Shown piece by piece: positions 1 through 5,059 of a stretch of DNA of 7,846 bases (position 1 is the stretch's first letter; each line of letters starts with the position of its first letter). Source of the DNA: JBGTGT01 sp051439375 (lineage in GTDB: Bacteria; Cyanobacteriota; Cyanobacteriia; Cyanobacteriales; Microcystaceae); contig JBFRWB010000164.1 in NCBI GenBank assembly GCA_051439375.1, positions 1-7,846 of the forward strand, given 5' to 3'. The notes beneath the pieces were generated by a model. That model was given only the letters and a program-made list of their open reading frames with translations. It did no database searches and was not told the origin of the DNA. The position numbers and the translations under genes were made by a program.

Positions 1-12
1 AGAAATTGTCCT

Positions 13-129
13 ATGAAATCTATTTCAGGGAAAAAACTCTGCAAAATTGTTGAAAAAAAGGGATGGACACTTAAAAGAGTAACAGGTAGCCATCATATCT
101 ATCAAAAGCCTGATAACCAACAAATCTGA
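13..129 (+). pseudogene. HicA-type mRNA interferase toxin remnant, C-terminally truncated
   Basis: The frame from ATG 13 reads 38 residues to a TGA at 127. It begins MKSISGKKLCKIVEKKGW and continues through GSHHIYQKPDN, which is the N-terminal half of the HicA (YcfA) family: a small double-stranded-RNA-binding-like fold that cleaves mRNA. The conserved histidine of the GS-H-H motif (residues 27-28) is present. What is missing is the second half, normally a Val-Pro-x-His strand and the G-T-L-R-x-(I/L)-L-K-Q helix, so a functional toxin is unlikely. The frame stops right after PDNQQI, and I found no continuation in the following 100 bases, which points to a deletion rather than a single point mutation. 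A complete, only distantly similar hicBA pair lies about 300 bases downstream. A HicB partner for this remnant, if it survives, would lie left of the window. Confidence 0.7.
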
Positions 130-323
130 AACTAAGAAATCATTGGCAAACCCCTAATAATCAACCCATTCAGGTGATTAGTATTTGGCAAATTGATCAC
201 AAAAACCAACAAGCCAACCCCGATAAAACTAAGGAGCGTGAATAATGCCAACTCTCCAATTCTTTCAATAAGTTAAATCATTATGAGTATCAAAGATTAT
301 CCCTTTGCTCAAAACTTGATTAG

Positions 324-434
324 GGATCATCTTATCTTCCTGCCTTTATCAAGGATCTTAAAGGTTTAAAAAGTACCCCTTCTTACTCAGCCATTAAAAA
401 CCTTGTCTTTACCGATTATGCCAAACCAAATTAA
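324..434 (+). pseudogene. probable RelE-like toxin remnant
   Basis: This frame has no start codon (an in-frame TAG lies just before it at 321-323) and ends at TAA 432. It reads ...YLPAFIKDLKGLKSTPSYSA and then IKNLVFTDYAKPN. That resembles the N-terminal part of cyanobacterial RelE/ParE-type toxins, which have a (F/L)LP-x-F-x-KD-x-K-x-LK helix followed by Y-x-x-I-K-x-L-x-F. Just upstream in another frame (331-345) the codons read LIFLP, which would restore the usual first strand if one frameshift fell near 340. The C-terminal catalytic half is absent. The remnant's 3' end overlaps the hicB start region, so the intact hicBA pair appears to have been joined onto a decayed toxin gene. The family assignment rests on my memory of short motifs and is moderate at best. 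Confidence 0.4.
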
Positions 435-657
435 CCTTACCATTGAACGCTTTGAGGAAAACGGACAAGAATATTATGTCGCTACCAGTCCCGATATACA
501 AGGGCTTGTTGCCGAAGCTGAGACGATAGATGCCGTCATTGAGATTGCAAAAGACTTAATTCCTATCCTATTAGAACTAGAAATTGATGACAGTCCATCT
601 TCAGAGGTGAAGCTTACCACTGCTAACCAATTCCACATTCCTCTTCTGGTATCATAA
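418..657 (+). CDS. hicB: HicB-like antitoxin (DUF1902-type)
   Basis: A 79-residue protein with the short HicB partial RNase-H-like fold: a first strand (INLTIERFEENGQEYYVATS, residues 5-24), the turn SPDIQGLVAEA where HicB proteins carry a P-D-x-x-G-x-x-(A/T) segment, and a helix (ETIDAVIEIAKDLIPILLE, residues 35-53). The C-terminal 25 residues end in a strand-like FHIPLLVS. In known HicAB systems such a protein binds HicA, neutralises it and often represses the operon. I see no separate DNA-binding domain here, as expected for the short form. I chose ATG 418 because the HicB domain begins immediately after it; a TTG at 403 would add five residues of no recognisable value. No Shine-Dalgarno stands before either start. 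The stop is 2 nt before the ATG of the toxin, so the two are almost certainly cotranscribed and translationally coupled. Confidence 0.8.
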   Translation: MPNQINLTIERFEENGQEYYVATSPDIQGLVAEAETIDAVIEIAKDLIPILLELEIDDSPSSEVKLTTANQFHIPLLVS

Positions 658-659
658 TC

Positions 660-881
660 ATGGGCAGACTTTCAGGCTTTACCTACCATCAAGTTACTCG
701 CAAACTGAGAAAAGTAGGATTTGAGTTTTATCGAACAGGAAAAGGAGATCATGAAATTTGGTTTAATTCTCACACTCGATTAAAAACAACCATTCCCCAT
801 CATCGAGAAATCAGGGAAGGAACATTACGAAGTGTTCTAAAACAGTGCCAAATAAGTGTTGATGAATTCCTTGATTTGTAA
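660..881 (+). CDS. hicA: HicA-type mRNA interferase toxin
   Basis: A complete 73-residue HicA. The N-terminal helix (T8-V19, YHQVTRKLRKVGF) is followed by the strand pair around TGKGDHEIWF (residues 26-35), where H31 is the catalytic histidine position of the family. Next come a Pro-His strand (TTIPHHREIREG, 43-54) and the diagnostic GTLRSVLKQ helix (54-62). HicA proteins cleave mRNA and block translation when not bound by HicB. Unlike the truncated HicA at the left edge (GSHHIYQKPDN type), this one belongs to the KG-(D/S)-H-x-x-(W/F) branch, so the two are not a recent duplicate. The gene follows hicB by 2 nt. In this layout the antitoxin comes first, which is the reverse of the classical E. 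coli hicA-hicB order but common in cyanobacteria. A hairpin 38 nt after the stop probably ends the operon. Confidence 0.87.
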   Translation: MGRLSGFTYHQVTRKLRKVGFEFYRTGKGDHEIWFNSHTRLKTTIPHHREIREGTLRSVLKQCQISVDEFLDL

Positions 882-918
882 AGCGACGCTATCCACACCC
901 ACATTAATTATTAGACAA

Positions 919-941
919 GGGGATAGCAAAAAACTATCCCC
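919..941. terminator. Hairpin between converging hicBA and polysaccharide genes
   Basis: A perfect 8-bp stem (GGGGATAG, 919-926, with CTATCCCC, 934-941) encloses a 7-nt loop, CAAAAAA. It lies between the stop of hicA (+) and the stop of the phosphoglycosyl transferase (-), a natural place for a bidirectional terminator. Neither side carries a clean T-run, so a classical intrinsic terminator is not proven; it may instead protect 3' ends. A second inverted repeat, CGAGTAAT/ATTACTCG (968-975 and 1001-1008), spans the 3' end of the minus-strand gene. Confidence 0.5.
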
Positions 942-985
942 CATACAGTACTTCTTATTTGAATGGACGAGTAATTAAGCTTAAT

Positions 986-1717
986 TTAATAAGCCCCGTT
1001 ATTACTCGGAAAAATGACAACACCGATAGTTTTGACAATAATCCACATATCCATTAGCCAATTTCGGGCAACAACGTAATAGACATCCATTTGTACCCGT
1101 TGAGGGTAGGGAATATCATTACGTCCAGATACCTGCCATAAGCCTGTAATACCGGGTTGGATGGTCAAAACTTTGTCAATTTTATTGCCATATTTGGCAA
1201 GTTCATCGGGAATTAGCGGCCGAGGCCCTACTACACTCATATCTCCCATTAAGACGTTCCAAAATTGAGGAAATTCATCCAAGCTGGTTAGTCGGAGAAA
1301 CTTGCCAATCCAAGTAATTCGGGGATCTTCTTTTAGTTTAAAATTATCTTGGAATTCCTCCCGCATTTGTGGAGAATTAGCCATCATTTCGGCTAAAACC
1401 TCATCAGCATTATGAACCATTGTCCTAAATTTAATACAGCCAAACAAACGATGATTTTTGCCGACACGTTGTTGAATGTAAAAAATCGGTCCGGAGGAAC
1501 TAATGGCAATTAATAATGCCAGAATTAGGTACAGGGGAGAGAAAAAGATCAACACAAACAGAGAGAAGGCAATATCGAATGCCCTTTTCGTGACCGTTCC
1601 ATCTAAAGCTTGCCAGCCCCGTTTGACGGGTTTGCGACGGGCTAAATTAGGGGAAAATCCACGTCTAGCGATCGCTTGCAAAGCTTTGACGGAGATAAGT
1701 TGGCTATTAGCAGTCAT
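986..1717 (-). CDS. Monotopic phosphoglycosyl transferase (bacterial sugar transferase family)
   Basis: A 243-residue enzyme of the WcaJ/RfbP/ExoY superfamily. It transfers a sugar-1-phosphate from a nucleotide sugar to undecaprenyl phosphate on the cytoplasmic face of the membrane, the first step of exopolysaccharide or O-antigen repeat synthesis. After a 44-residue basic cytosolic leader comes KRAFDIAFSLFVLIFFSPLY, the re-entrant membrane helix with its Ser60-Pro61 kink. Then follow QQRVG (83-86), KFRTM (96-100), the catalytic Asp147-Glu148 pair in SLDEFPQFWNVL, MSVVGPRPL (160-168) and PGITGLWQVSGR (188-199). All core motifs are intact. The length matches the short form; the extra four-helix N-terminal region of WbaP-type proteins is absent. 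The likely start (ATG 1717) follows the upstream glycosyltransferase by 89 nt on the same strand, so they probably act in one pathway. The sugar specificity cannot be read from the sequence. Confidence 0.92.
   Translation of the reverse strand: MTANSQLISVKALQAIARRGFSPNLARRKPVKRGWQALDGTVTKRAFDIAFSLFVLIFFSPLYLILALLIAISSSGPIFYIQQRVGKNHRLFGCIKFRTMVHNADEVLAEMMANSPQMREEFQDNFKLKEDPRITWIGKFLRLTSLDEFPQFWNVLMGDMSVVGPRPLIPDELAKYGNKIDKVLTIQPGITGLWQVSGRNDIPYPQRVQMDVYYVVARNWLMDMWIIVKTIGVVIFPSNNGAY
1668..1675. repeat. HIP1 octamer, copy 1
   Basis: GCGATCGC, the highly iterated palindrome of many cyanobacterial genomes, here within the 5' part of the phosphoglycosyl transferase gene. It is one of three perfect copies in the window. 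Confidence 0.85.
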
Positions 1718-1771
1718 CTTACTCCTTCACACACACATCACACCACATTATGCTCTTGATCATAAAGCCAT

Positions 1772-1790
1772 TTGTCCCAAAATGGGGCAA
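1772..1790. other. Small inverted repeat between the two polysaccharide genes
   Basis: TTGTCCC (1772-1778) can pair with GGGGCAA (1784-1790) around a 5-nt AAAAT loop, with one G-U pair. It lies in the 89-nt gap between the glycosyltransferase stop and the phosphoglycosyl transferase start. No T-run follows on the minus strand, so if it acts at all it is more likely a processing or attenuation site than a full terminator. Confidence 0.25.
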
Positions 1791-1806
1791 GACTAATCAC
1801 AAAAAG

Positions 1807-2958
1807 CTAGATTTTTTTAAGAGGCTGATCGGTCAAAAAAGTCCGAATACATTCCTCTAAGAACCTAGTATAAGATATTTCAAAGATTTTGGGGGAAAAT
1901 TTTTCAGATTGGCTACGACAGTTTTCTGGCACAATGGCATAGGACTGATTTTCAAAGGCTTGAACTGCTTCAATAAGGGCTTTGGGGGTTTGGGGAGAAA
2001 ACCATAACCCAGTTCCCTCTTGGGGGTGCTGACGCACATCAATGACGGTTTCTAAAGCCCCTCCTCCACCGTAGGCAATCACAGGTGTTCCACAGGCTTG
2101 TGCCTCTACTAAGGCGATACCAAAGTCTTCACAGGCCGCATAGACAAATGCCTTTGCTTTAGACAAATAGTCTTCTACGACTTCATTGGGTTGTTCGCCC
2201 AAAAATTGAATATTAGACTTGGCCTGTTGCCGTAGTTGATTGAGTTCTTTTCCTTTACCAATCACCACTAGGGGTAAGCCCAACTGATTAAATGCCTCCA
2301 CAATCAACGAAACTTTCTTATAGCTTACCAATCTTGACAAAGTTAGGTAAAAATCTTCCTTTTTTTTTCGTAATTTAAACCGTTCTAAATTGACGGGGGG
2401 ATAAATAACTTTTGCCTGACGACGGTAACATCGCCAAATTCGACGCGCCGTATGTTGGGAATTGGCAATGAAATAATCAACTTGATTAGATGAAATAACG
2501 TCCCATTGACGCAAACGATGGAGTAAATAACGGGTGGCAATGCCTTGAAGGCTTTTTCCTGCGTTACTCCCCTCTAAATAGTCAAATGTGAGATCCCAAG
2601 CATAGCGCATTGGTGTATGACAATAACAAATATGCAATTGCTGAGGACGGGTGATCACCCCTTTGGCTACTGCATGGGAAGATGACAGGATGACATCATA
2701 ATCTCCTAAGTCCAATTGTTCGATCGCTAAGGGTAAAAAAGGTAAGTATTTCTGCACTCCATTGCGAGCGAGGGGAAACTGTTGCAGGAAGGTTGTCCCA
2801 ATCGAACGCTGATAGAGATAGCTATGGGGATTTCTGGACTCAAAATCGATTAAAGCATAGAGATCAGCCTTAATATGCTTTAAAATCTCTTGAACCACTA
2901 ATTCTGACCCCCCTGTAGCTTTAGGGGTTAACCATTCATGGACAAGGGCGTATTTCAT
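1807..2958 (-). CDS. Glycosyltransferase family 4 (GT-B fold)
   Basis: A 383-residue GT4 enzyme, which moves a sugar from a nucleotide donor to a lipid-linked or oligosaccharide acceptor with retention. The N-terminal Rossmann domain starts MKYALVHEWLTPKATGGSE, with the Gly16-Gly17-Ser18 loop typical of the family, and includes CHTPMRYAWD (113-122), a segment common in GT4 enzymes of polysaccharide clusters. The C-terminal donor domain begins near residue 200 and shows LSRLVSYKK (207-215) for phosphate contact and the E-x7-E motif (Glu277 and Glu285 in EDFGIALVEAQACGTPVIA). All expected elements are there and the length is normal. The start ATG lies 9 nt after the ssb stop, so it is probably translated from the same message. 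With the downstream phosphoglycosyl transferase it suggests a capsule or exopolysaccharide unit; donor and acceptor are unknown. Confidence 0.92.
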   Translation of the reverse strand: MKYALVHEWLTPKATGGSELVVQEILKHIKADLYALIDFESRNPHSYLYQRSIGTTFLQQFPLARNGVQKYLPFLPLAIEQLDLGDYDVILSSSHAVAKGVITRPQQLHICYCHTPMRYAWDLTFDYLEGSNAGKSLQGIATRYLLHRLRQWDVISSNQVDYFIANSQHTARRIWRCYRRQAKVIYPPVNLERFKLRKKKEDFYLTLSRLVSYKKVSLIVEAFNQLGLPLVVIGKGKELNQLRQQAKSNIQFLGEQPNEVVEDYLSKAKAFVYAACEDFGIALVEAQACGTPVIAYGGGGALETVIDVRQHPQEGTGLWFSPQTPKALIEAVQAFENQSYAIVPENCRSQSEKFSPKIFEISYTRFLEECIRTFLTDQPLKKI

Positions 2959-2967
2959 TAAAATTTA

Positions 2968-3330
2968 TTAAAATTCGTCATAACCACCGCTATTAGGCAT
3001 AGGAGCTTGGTTATCTCGCTTTGAACCTAGTAAATCTAACTGATAGACTCGAATAACTGGCTTGGATCGATTAGCCCCTGTGTTGCGATCGCTCCATGTA
3101 TCGATTTTTAATGAGCCTTGAATGCCAATTAAACTACCTTTTTTGACGTAATTGGCAGCGATTTCTGCGGTTTTATCCCACATTTCTAGGTTAAACCAGT
3201 CAGGTTTATCATCCTTGCTACGTCGTCTTACCGCTAGGGTCACATTACAGACCACTGTACCTGATTCAAAGTATCTTACTTCAGGATCACCACCGGCACG
3301 ACCTACTAAGTTCACTAAATTTAATGCCAT
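2968..3330 (-). CDS. ssb: Single-stranded DNA-binding protein
   Basis: A 120-residue SSB that coats single-stranded DNA during replication, repair and recombination. The OB fold covers residues 1-104: NLVNLVGRAGGDPEVRYFES at the start, PDWFNLEMWDKTAE (43-56), YVKKGSLIGIQGSL (61-74) and IDTWSDRNTG (76-85) with the DNA-stacking aromatics, ending in IRVYQLDLLGS. I chose ATG 3330 because the OB fold begins there; an upstream in-frame ATG at 3438 would add 36 residues (SLSYKKTYSIF...) with no family counterpart. No clear ribosome site precedes the start. The tail is very short, about 17 residues, and ends GGYDEF instead of the DDDIPF-like tip that recruits partner proteins in E. coli. A 9-nt gap leads into the glycosyltransferase, an odd partner for ssb. 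Confidence 0.93.
   Translation of the reverse strand: MALNLVNLVGRAGGDPEVRYFESGTVVCNVTLAVRRRSKDDKPDWFNLEMWDKTAEIAANYVKKGSLIGIQGSLKIDTWSDRNTGANRSKPVIRVYQLDLLGSKRDNQAPMPNSGGYDEF
3085..3092. repeat. HIP1 octamer, copy 2
   Basis: GCGATCGC within ssb, encoding part of the TWSDRN segment on the minus strand. Confidence 0.85.
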
Positions 3331-3465
3331 TGAGAGTTGCCCCCAATTTAGTACAAAGATATGACTCCATTGTAAGGGATGAGGGTGCAATTTGGGAAAT
3401 ATTGAGTATGTTTTTTTATAAGATAGGGAAGGTGACAAAGAAATAAAGAATAAGGGATTTTTGAT

Positions 3466-3487
3466 TGGTCACTGGTTACTGGTCAGT
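3466..3487. repeat. Dispersed TGATCACTGGTTACTG-like element, copy 1
   Basis: The stretch TGGTCACTGGTTACTGGTCA (3466-3485, plus GT) matches the core of the inverted repeat at 7572-7595 in about 18 of 22 positions and the copy at 3794-3814 in 16 of 21 positions by eye. All three lie outside genes. It sits upstream of ssb and is followed by GTCGCTACGCTCC, another sequence often seen between cyanobacterial genes. Confidence 0.6.
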
Positions 3488-3502
3488 CGCTACGCTCCAA
3501 TT

Positions 3503-3530
3503 CGCGCATTATGAATTCAAAATTCACGCG
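3503..3530. repeat. Nested inverted repeat (CGCG...TGAATT/AATTCA...CGCG)
   Basis: TGAATT (3512-3517) pairs with AATTCA (3521-3526) over a 3-nt loop, and CGCG blocks (3503-3506 and 3527-3530) flank it. It lies in the non-coding stretch between ssb and the ABC ATPase and directly precedes the AGCTA palindrome. No function is evident. Confidence 0.5.
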
Positions 3531-3532
3531 TT

Positions 3533-3704
3533 ACCCCATAGCTAAAGCTAGGGGAATCCTGAAATAAGGAATTTCATCCTTTTTTTGACTCCATAGCTGA
3601 AGCTAGTAGGTCATCAAGATTGTATTGACGGATAATCTTGGCTTCCTGTACCCTATTTCAGTCCCTCAATTCAAGTTTGTTAGCCTACTAGGGGAATCCT
3701 GTAC
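3533..3704. repeat. Cluster of imperfect AGCTA palindromes
   Basis: Three related units occur in 170 bases. Unit 1 (3534-3553) is CCCC-A-TAGCT-AA-AGCTA-GGGG, a hairpin with one bulged base, followed by AATCCTG. Unit 2 (3591-3610) is CCATAGCT-GA-AGCTAGTAGG, a degraded version. Unit 3 (3682-3704) is GCCTACTAGGGGAATCCTGT followed by ACC, which repeats the right arm and tail of unit 1. CCTGTACC also occurs at 3645-3652. The arrangement looks like a decaying family of palindromic intergenic repeats. No reading frame with recognisable protein content lies in it. Confidence 0.5.
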
Positions 3705-3705
3705 C

Positions 3706-3721
3706 TTAATTGATCAATTAA
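3706..3721. promoter_or_regulatory. 16-bp perfect palindrome over the -35 box, possible operator
   Basis: TTAATTGATCAATTAA is a perfect 16-bp palindrome. It covers the proposed -35 hexamer (3710-3715) of the promoter facing the ABC ATPase gene, a standard position for a dimeric repressor site. No regulator gene for it is in the window, so operator function is inference from symmetry and place only. Confidence 0.35.
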
Positions 3722-3738
3722 AATCACTTTTTTATATT
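3710..3738 (+). promoter_or_regulatory. Candidate sigma-70 promoter of the ABC ATPase gene
   Basis: TTGATC (3710-3715, four of six consensus bases) is followed at the ideal 17-bp distance by TATATT (3733-3738, five of six). Transcription would begin near 3745 and give an untranslated leader of about 80 nt that runs through the 7-bp repeats and a copy of the dispersed element before ATG 3826. Confidence 0.45.
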
Positions 3739-3741
3739 ATT

Positions 3742-3769
3742 TTGAATTTTGAATTTTGAATTATGAATT
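3742..3769. repeat. Heptanucleotide tandem repeat, four units
   Basis: Three perfect TTGAATT units (3742-3762) and one variant ATGAATT (3763-3769) sit head to tail with a strict 7-bp period. Short tandemly repeated 7-mers between genes are characteristic of cyanobacteria. The unit number could vary between strains; here it falls within the probable 5' leader of the ABC ATPase gene. Confidence 0.8.
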
Positions 3770-3793
3770 ACCCGAAGGGGTCATTTGCTCACG

Positions 3794-3815
3794 ACTCACT
3801 GATTACTGCTCACTG
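3794..3815. repeat. Dispersed TGATCACTGGTTACTG-like element, copy 2
   Basis: ACTCACTGATTACTGCTCAC (3794-3813) aligns with copy 1 at 3467-3487 with five differences over 21 bases. It ends 11 bases before the start codon at 3826, so it would be in the mRNA leader and could affect translation start. A translated upstream extension of the next gene would run through it, which argues against that longer start. Confidence 0.5.
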
Positions 3816-3825
3816 TTTATTGATT

Positions 3826-4956
3826 ATGGCAAAATTAGAACTCAAGAATCTACGCAAGCAATTTTCCCCCAAAGTAATTCCGGTACGAGATGTTAGTTTA
3901 ACAGTGGATGATGGGGAATTTCTCTGTTTATTAGGACCATCAGGTTGTGGAAAATCTACCCTTTTGCGCTTAATTGCTGGTTTGGATCGTCCCACTCAAG
4001 GCGATATTTGTTTAGGCGATAACTCTATTAAAGACCAGCCACCGGGCGATCGCAATATGGCGATGGTTTTCCAAAGTTATGCGCTTTATCCCCACATGAC
4101 AGCAGAAGAAAATATCGCTACGGCTTTAAAACTTCGCAGACTTTCTTCTGAGGAAATTAACACTCGTATTGAACAAGCAGCTAAACAATTAAAACTGATT
4201 GAGAAAGATAAAAATTGGCTACCTTATAAACCGGGGAAATTATCAGGGGGACAACGACAACGGGTGGCTTTAGCCAGAGCCTTAGTCCGTAAACCTGATG
4301 TTTTTTTGTTAGATGAACCCCTAAGTAATTTGGATGCGCTGTTAAGGGAACAAGTGAGAGCGGAATTAAAACAGATTTTTAAACAGCAAAATCGTCCTGT
4401 GGTTTATGTTACCCATGATCAAACTGAAGCCATGACCCTTTCTACAAAGGTAGCTGTTTTATACGATGGTTTAGTACAACAACTGGATACGCCCTATAAT
4501 ATTTACCATTATCCGAATAACCAGTTTGTGGCTGGTTTTGTCGGTAGTCCTCAGATGAATTTATTATCCTTAGATTGTGAAAATAATCAAGCAATCTTAG
4601 GAAACTTTCGGGTTAAGTTACCAGATATTTCTTCTCCTCCACCTCAACAAATTATTTTAGGAATTCGTCCTGAAGATATTACAATTACTGATTCTACCAA
4701 TGCTAATGCTATTTTAAGTCAAGTGATTTTAGTTGAGCAGTTGGGTAAAGAAAACTTAGTCATGGTACAAATTAAAAACGCTGAGCTAACCTTGAATGTC
4801 CTATTACCCAATGATCAGAATTGGGAGGGAGAAGAGTTACCCCTTATCTTTCCTGAACATCAAATACATTGGTTTAGTTGGAATGGAGATCCTGAGCAAG
4901 CTTTTATTGAACGTCATCGGCTTAATGTTAATGAAGTCATTTCGCAGAATCAGTGA
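3826..4956 (+). CDS. Sugar-type ABC transporter ATP-binding protein (CUT1/MalK-UgpC-GgtA class)
   Basis: A 376-residue ATPase that would power uptake of a sugar, polyol or glycoside through a two-permease importer at the inner membrane. The nucleotide domain carries Walker A GPSGCGKST (37-45), Q-loop Gln83 in VFQSYALYPHM, signature LSGGQRQR (139-146), Walker B VFLLDEP (159-165), D-loop SNLD (167-170) and switch His198 in VTHDQTEAM. A regulatory C-terminal part of about 130 residues follows, with GFVGSPQMN (237-245) and GIRPEDI (279-285), the typical MalK/UgpC OB-like region. All catalytic residues are intact. ATG 3826 is chosen because MAKLELKNL opens the domain; ATG 3763 would add 21 residues encoded by repeat DNA. 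No permease or binding protein is nearby, so it probably serves partners encoded elsewhere. The stop codon falls inside a TCAGTGAACAGTTAC sequence related to the dispersed element. Confidence 0.93.
   Translation: MAKLELKNLRKQFSPKVIPVRDVSLTVDDGEFLCLLGPSGCGKSTLLRLIAGLDRPTQGDICLGDNSIKDQPPGDRNMAMVFQSYALYPHMTAEENIATALKLRRLSSEEINTRIEQAAKQLKLIEKDKNWLPYKPGKLSGGQRQRVALARALVRKPDVFLLDEPLSNLDALLREQVRAELKQIFKQQNRPVVYVTHDQTEAMTLSTKVAVLYDGLVQQLDTPYNIYHYPNNQFVAGFVGSPQMNLLSLDCENNQAILGNFRVKLPDISSPPPQQIILGIRPEDITITDSTNANAILSQVILVEQLGKENLVMVQIKNAELTLNVLLPNDQNWEGEELPLIFPEHQIHWFSWNGDPEQAFIERHRLNVNEVISQNQ
4046..4053. repeat. HIP1 octamer, copy 3
   Basis: GCGATCGC within the ABC ATPase gene, at the GDRN codons ahead of the Q-loop. 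Confidence 0.85.
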
Positions 4957-5032
4957 ACAGTTACTATCGTCTGAAAGTCGGTAGCTTGACAATCGACAAA
5001 ACTCTTAAGTCCTCTAATTTTAGGTGGATAGC

Positions 5033-5050
5033 ATTCTAAATTCTAAATTC
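5033..5050. repeat. Heptanucleotide tandem repeat, 2.5 units
   Basis: ATTCTAA is repeated at 5033-5039 and 5040-5046, followed by a partial ATTC (5047-5050). It is the same kind of 7-bp tandem repeat as at 3742-3769 but with a different unit. It lies directly before ATG 5060 of the endonuclease gene, and an alternative GTG start at 5024 would have to be read through it. Confidence 0.6.
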
Positions 5051-5059
5051 CACACTCTG

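Noticed and set aside
1503..1796. A 97-codon plus-strand frame opposite the phosphoglycosyl transferase.
   Set aside because: It lies almost wholly antisense to a well-conserved gene and has no recognisable motif.
3369..3374. Minus-strand TACAAT as a -10 box for ssb.
   Set aside because: No -35 hexamer at a suitable distance; TTGCAC is only 10 bp upstream.
3331..3438. N-terminal extension of 36 residues on SSB.
   Set aside because: SSB proteins begin at the OB fold; the extension has no family counterpart and the ATG at 3330 fits.
3503..3704. Repeat units considered as a CRISPR array.
   Set aside because: Units are imperfect, unevenly spaced and palindromic, with no constant repeat and unique-spacer alternation.
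3763..3825. Upstream in-frame ATG adding 21 residues to the ABC ATPase.
   Set aside because: The extension is encoded by a 7-bp repeat and a dispersed repeat copy, and the ATPase fold begins exactly at ATG 3826.
4950..4964. TCAGTGAACAGTTAC at the ABC ATPase stop as a fourth copy of the dispersed element.
   Set aside because: It matches only part of the element and overlaps coding sequence; too short to list as a separate repeat.
4986..4991. Perfect TTGACA upstream of the endonuclease gene.
   Set aside because: No -10 hexamer lies 16-19 bp downstream; the nearest candidate (TCTAAT, 5013) is 21 bp away, so I do not call a promoter.
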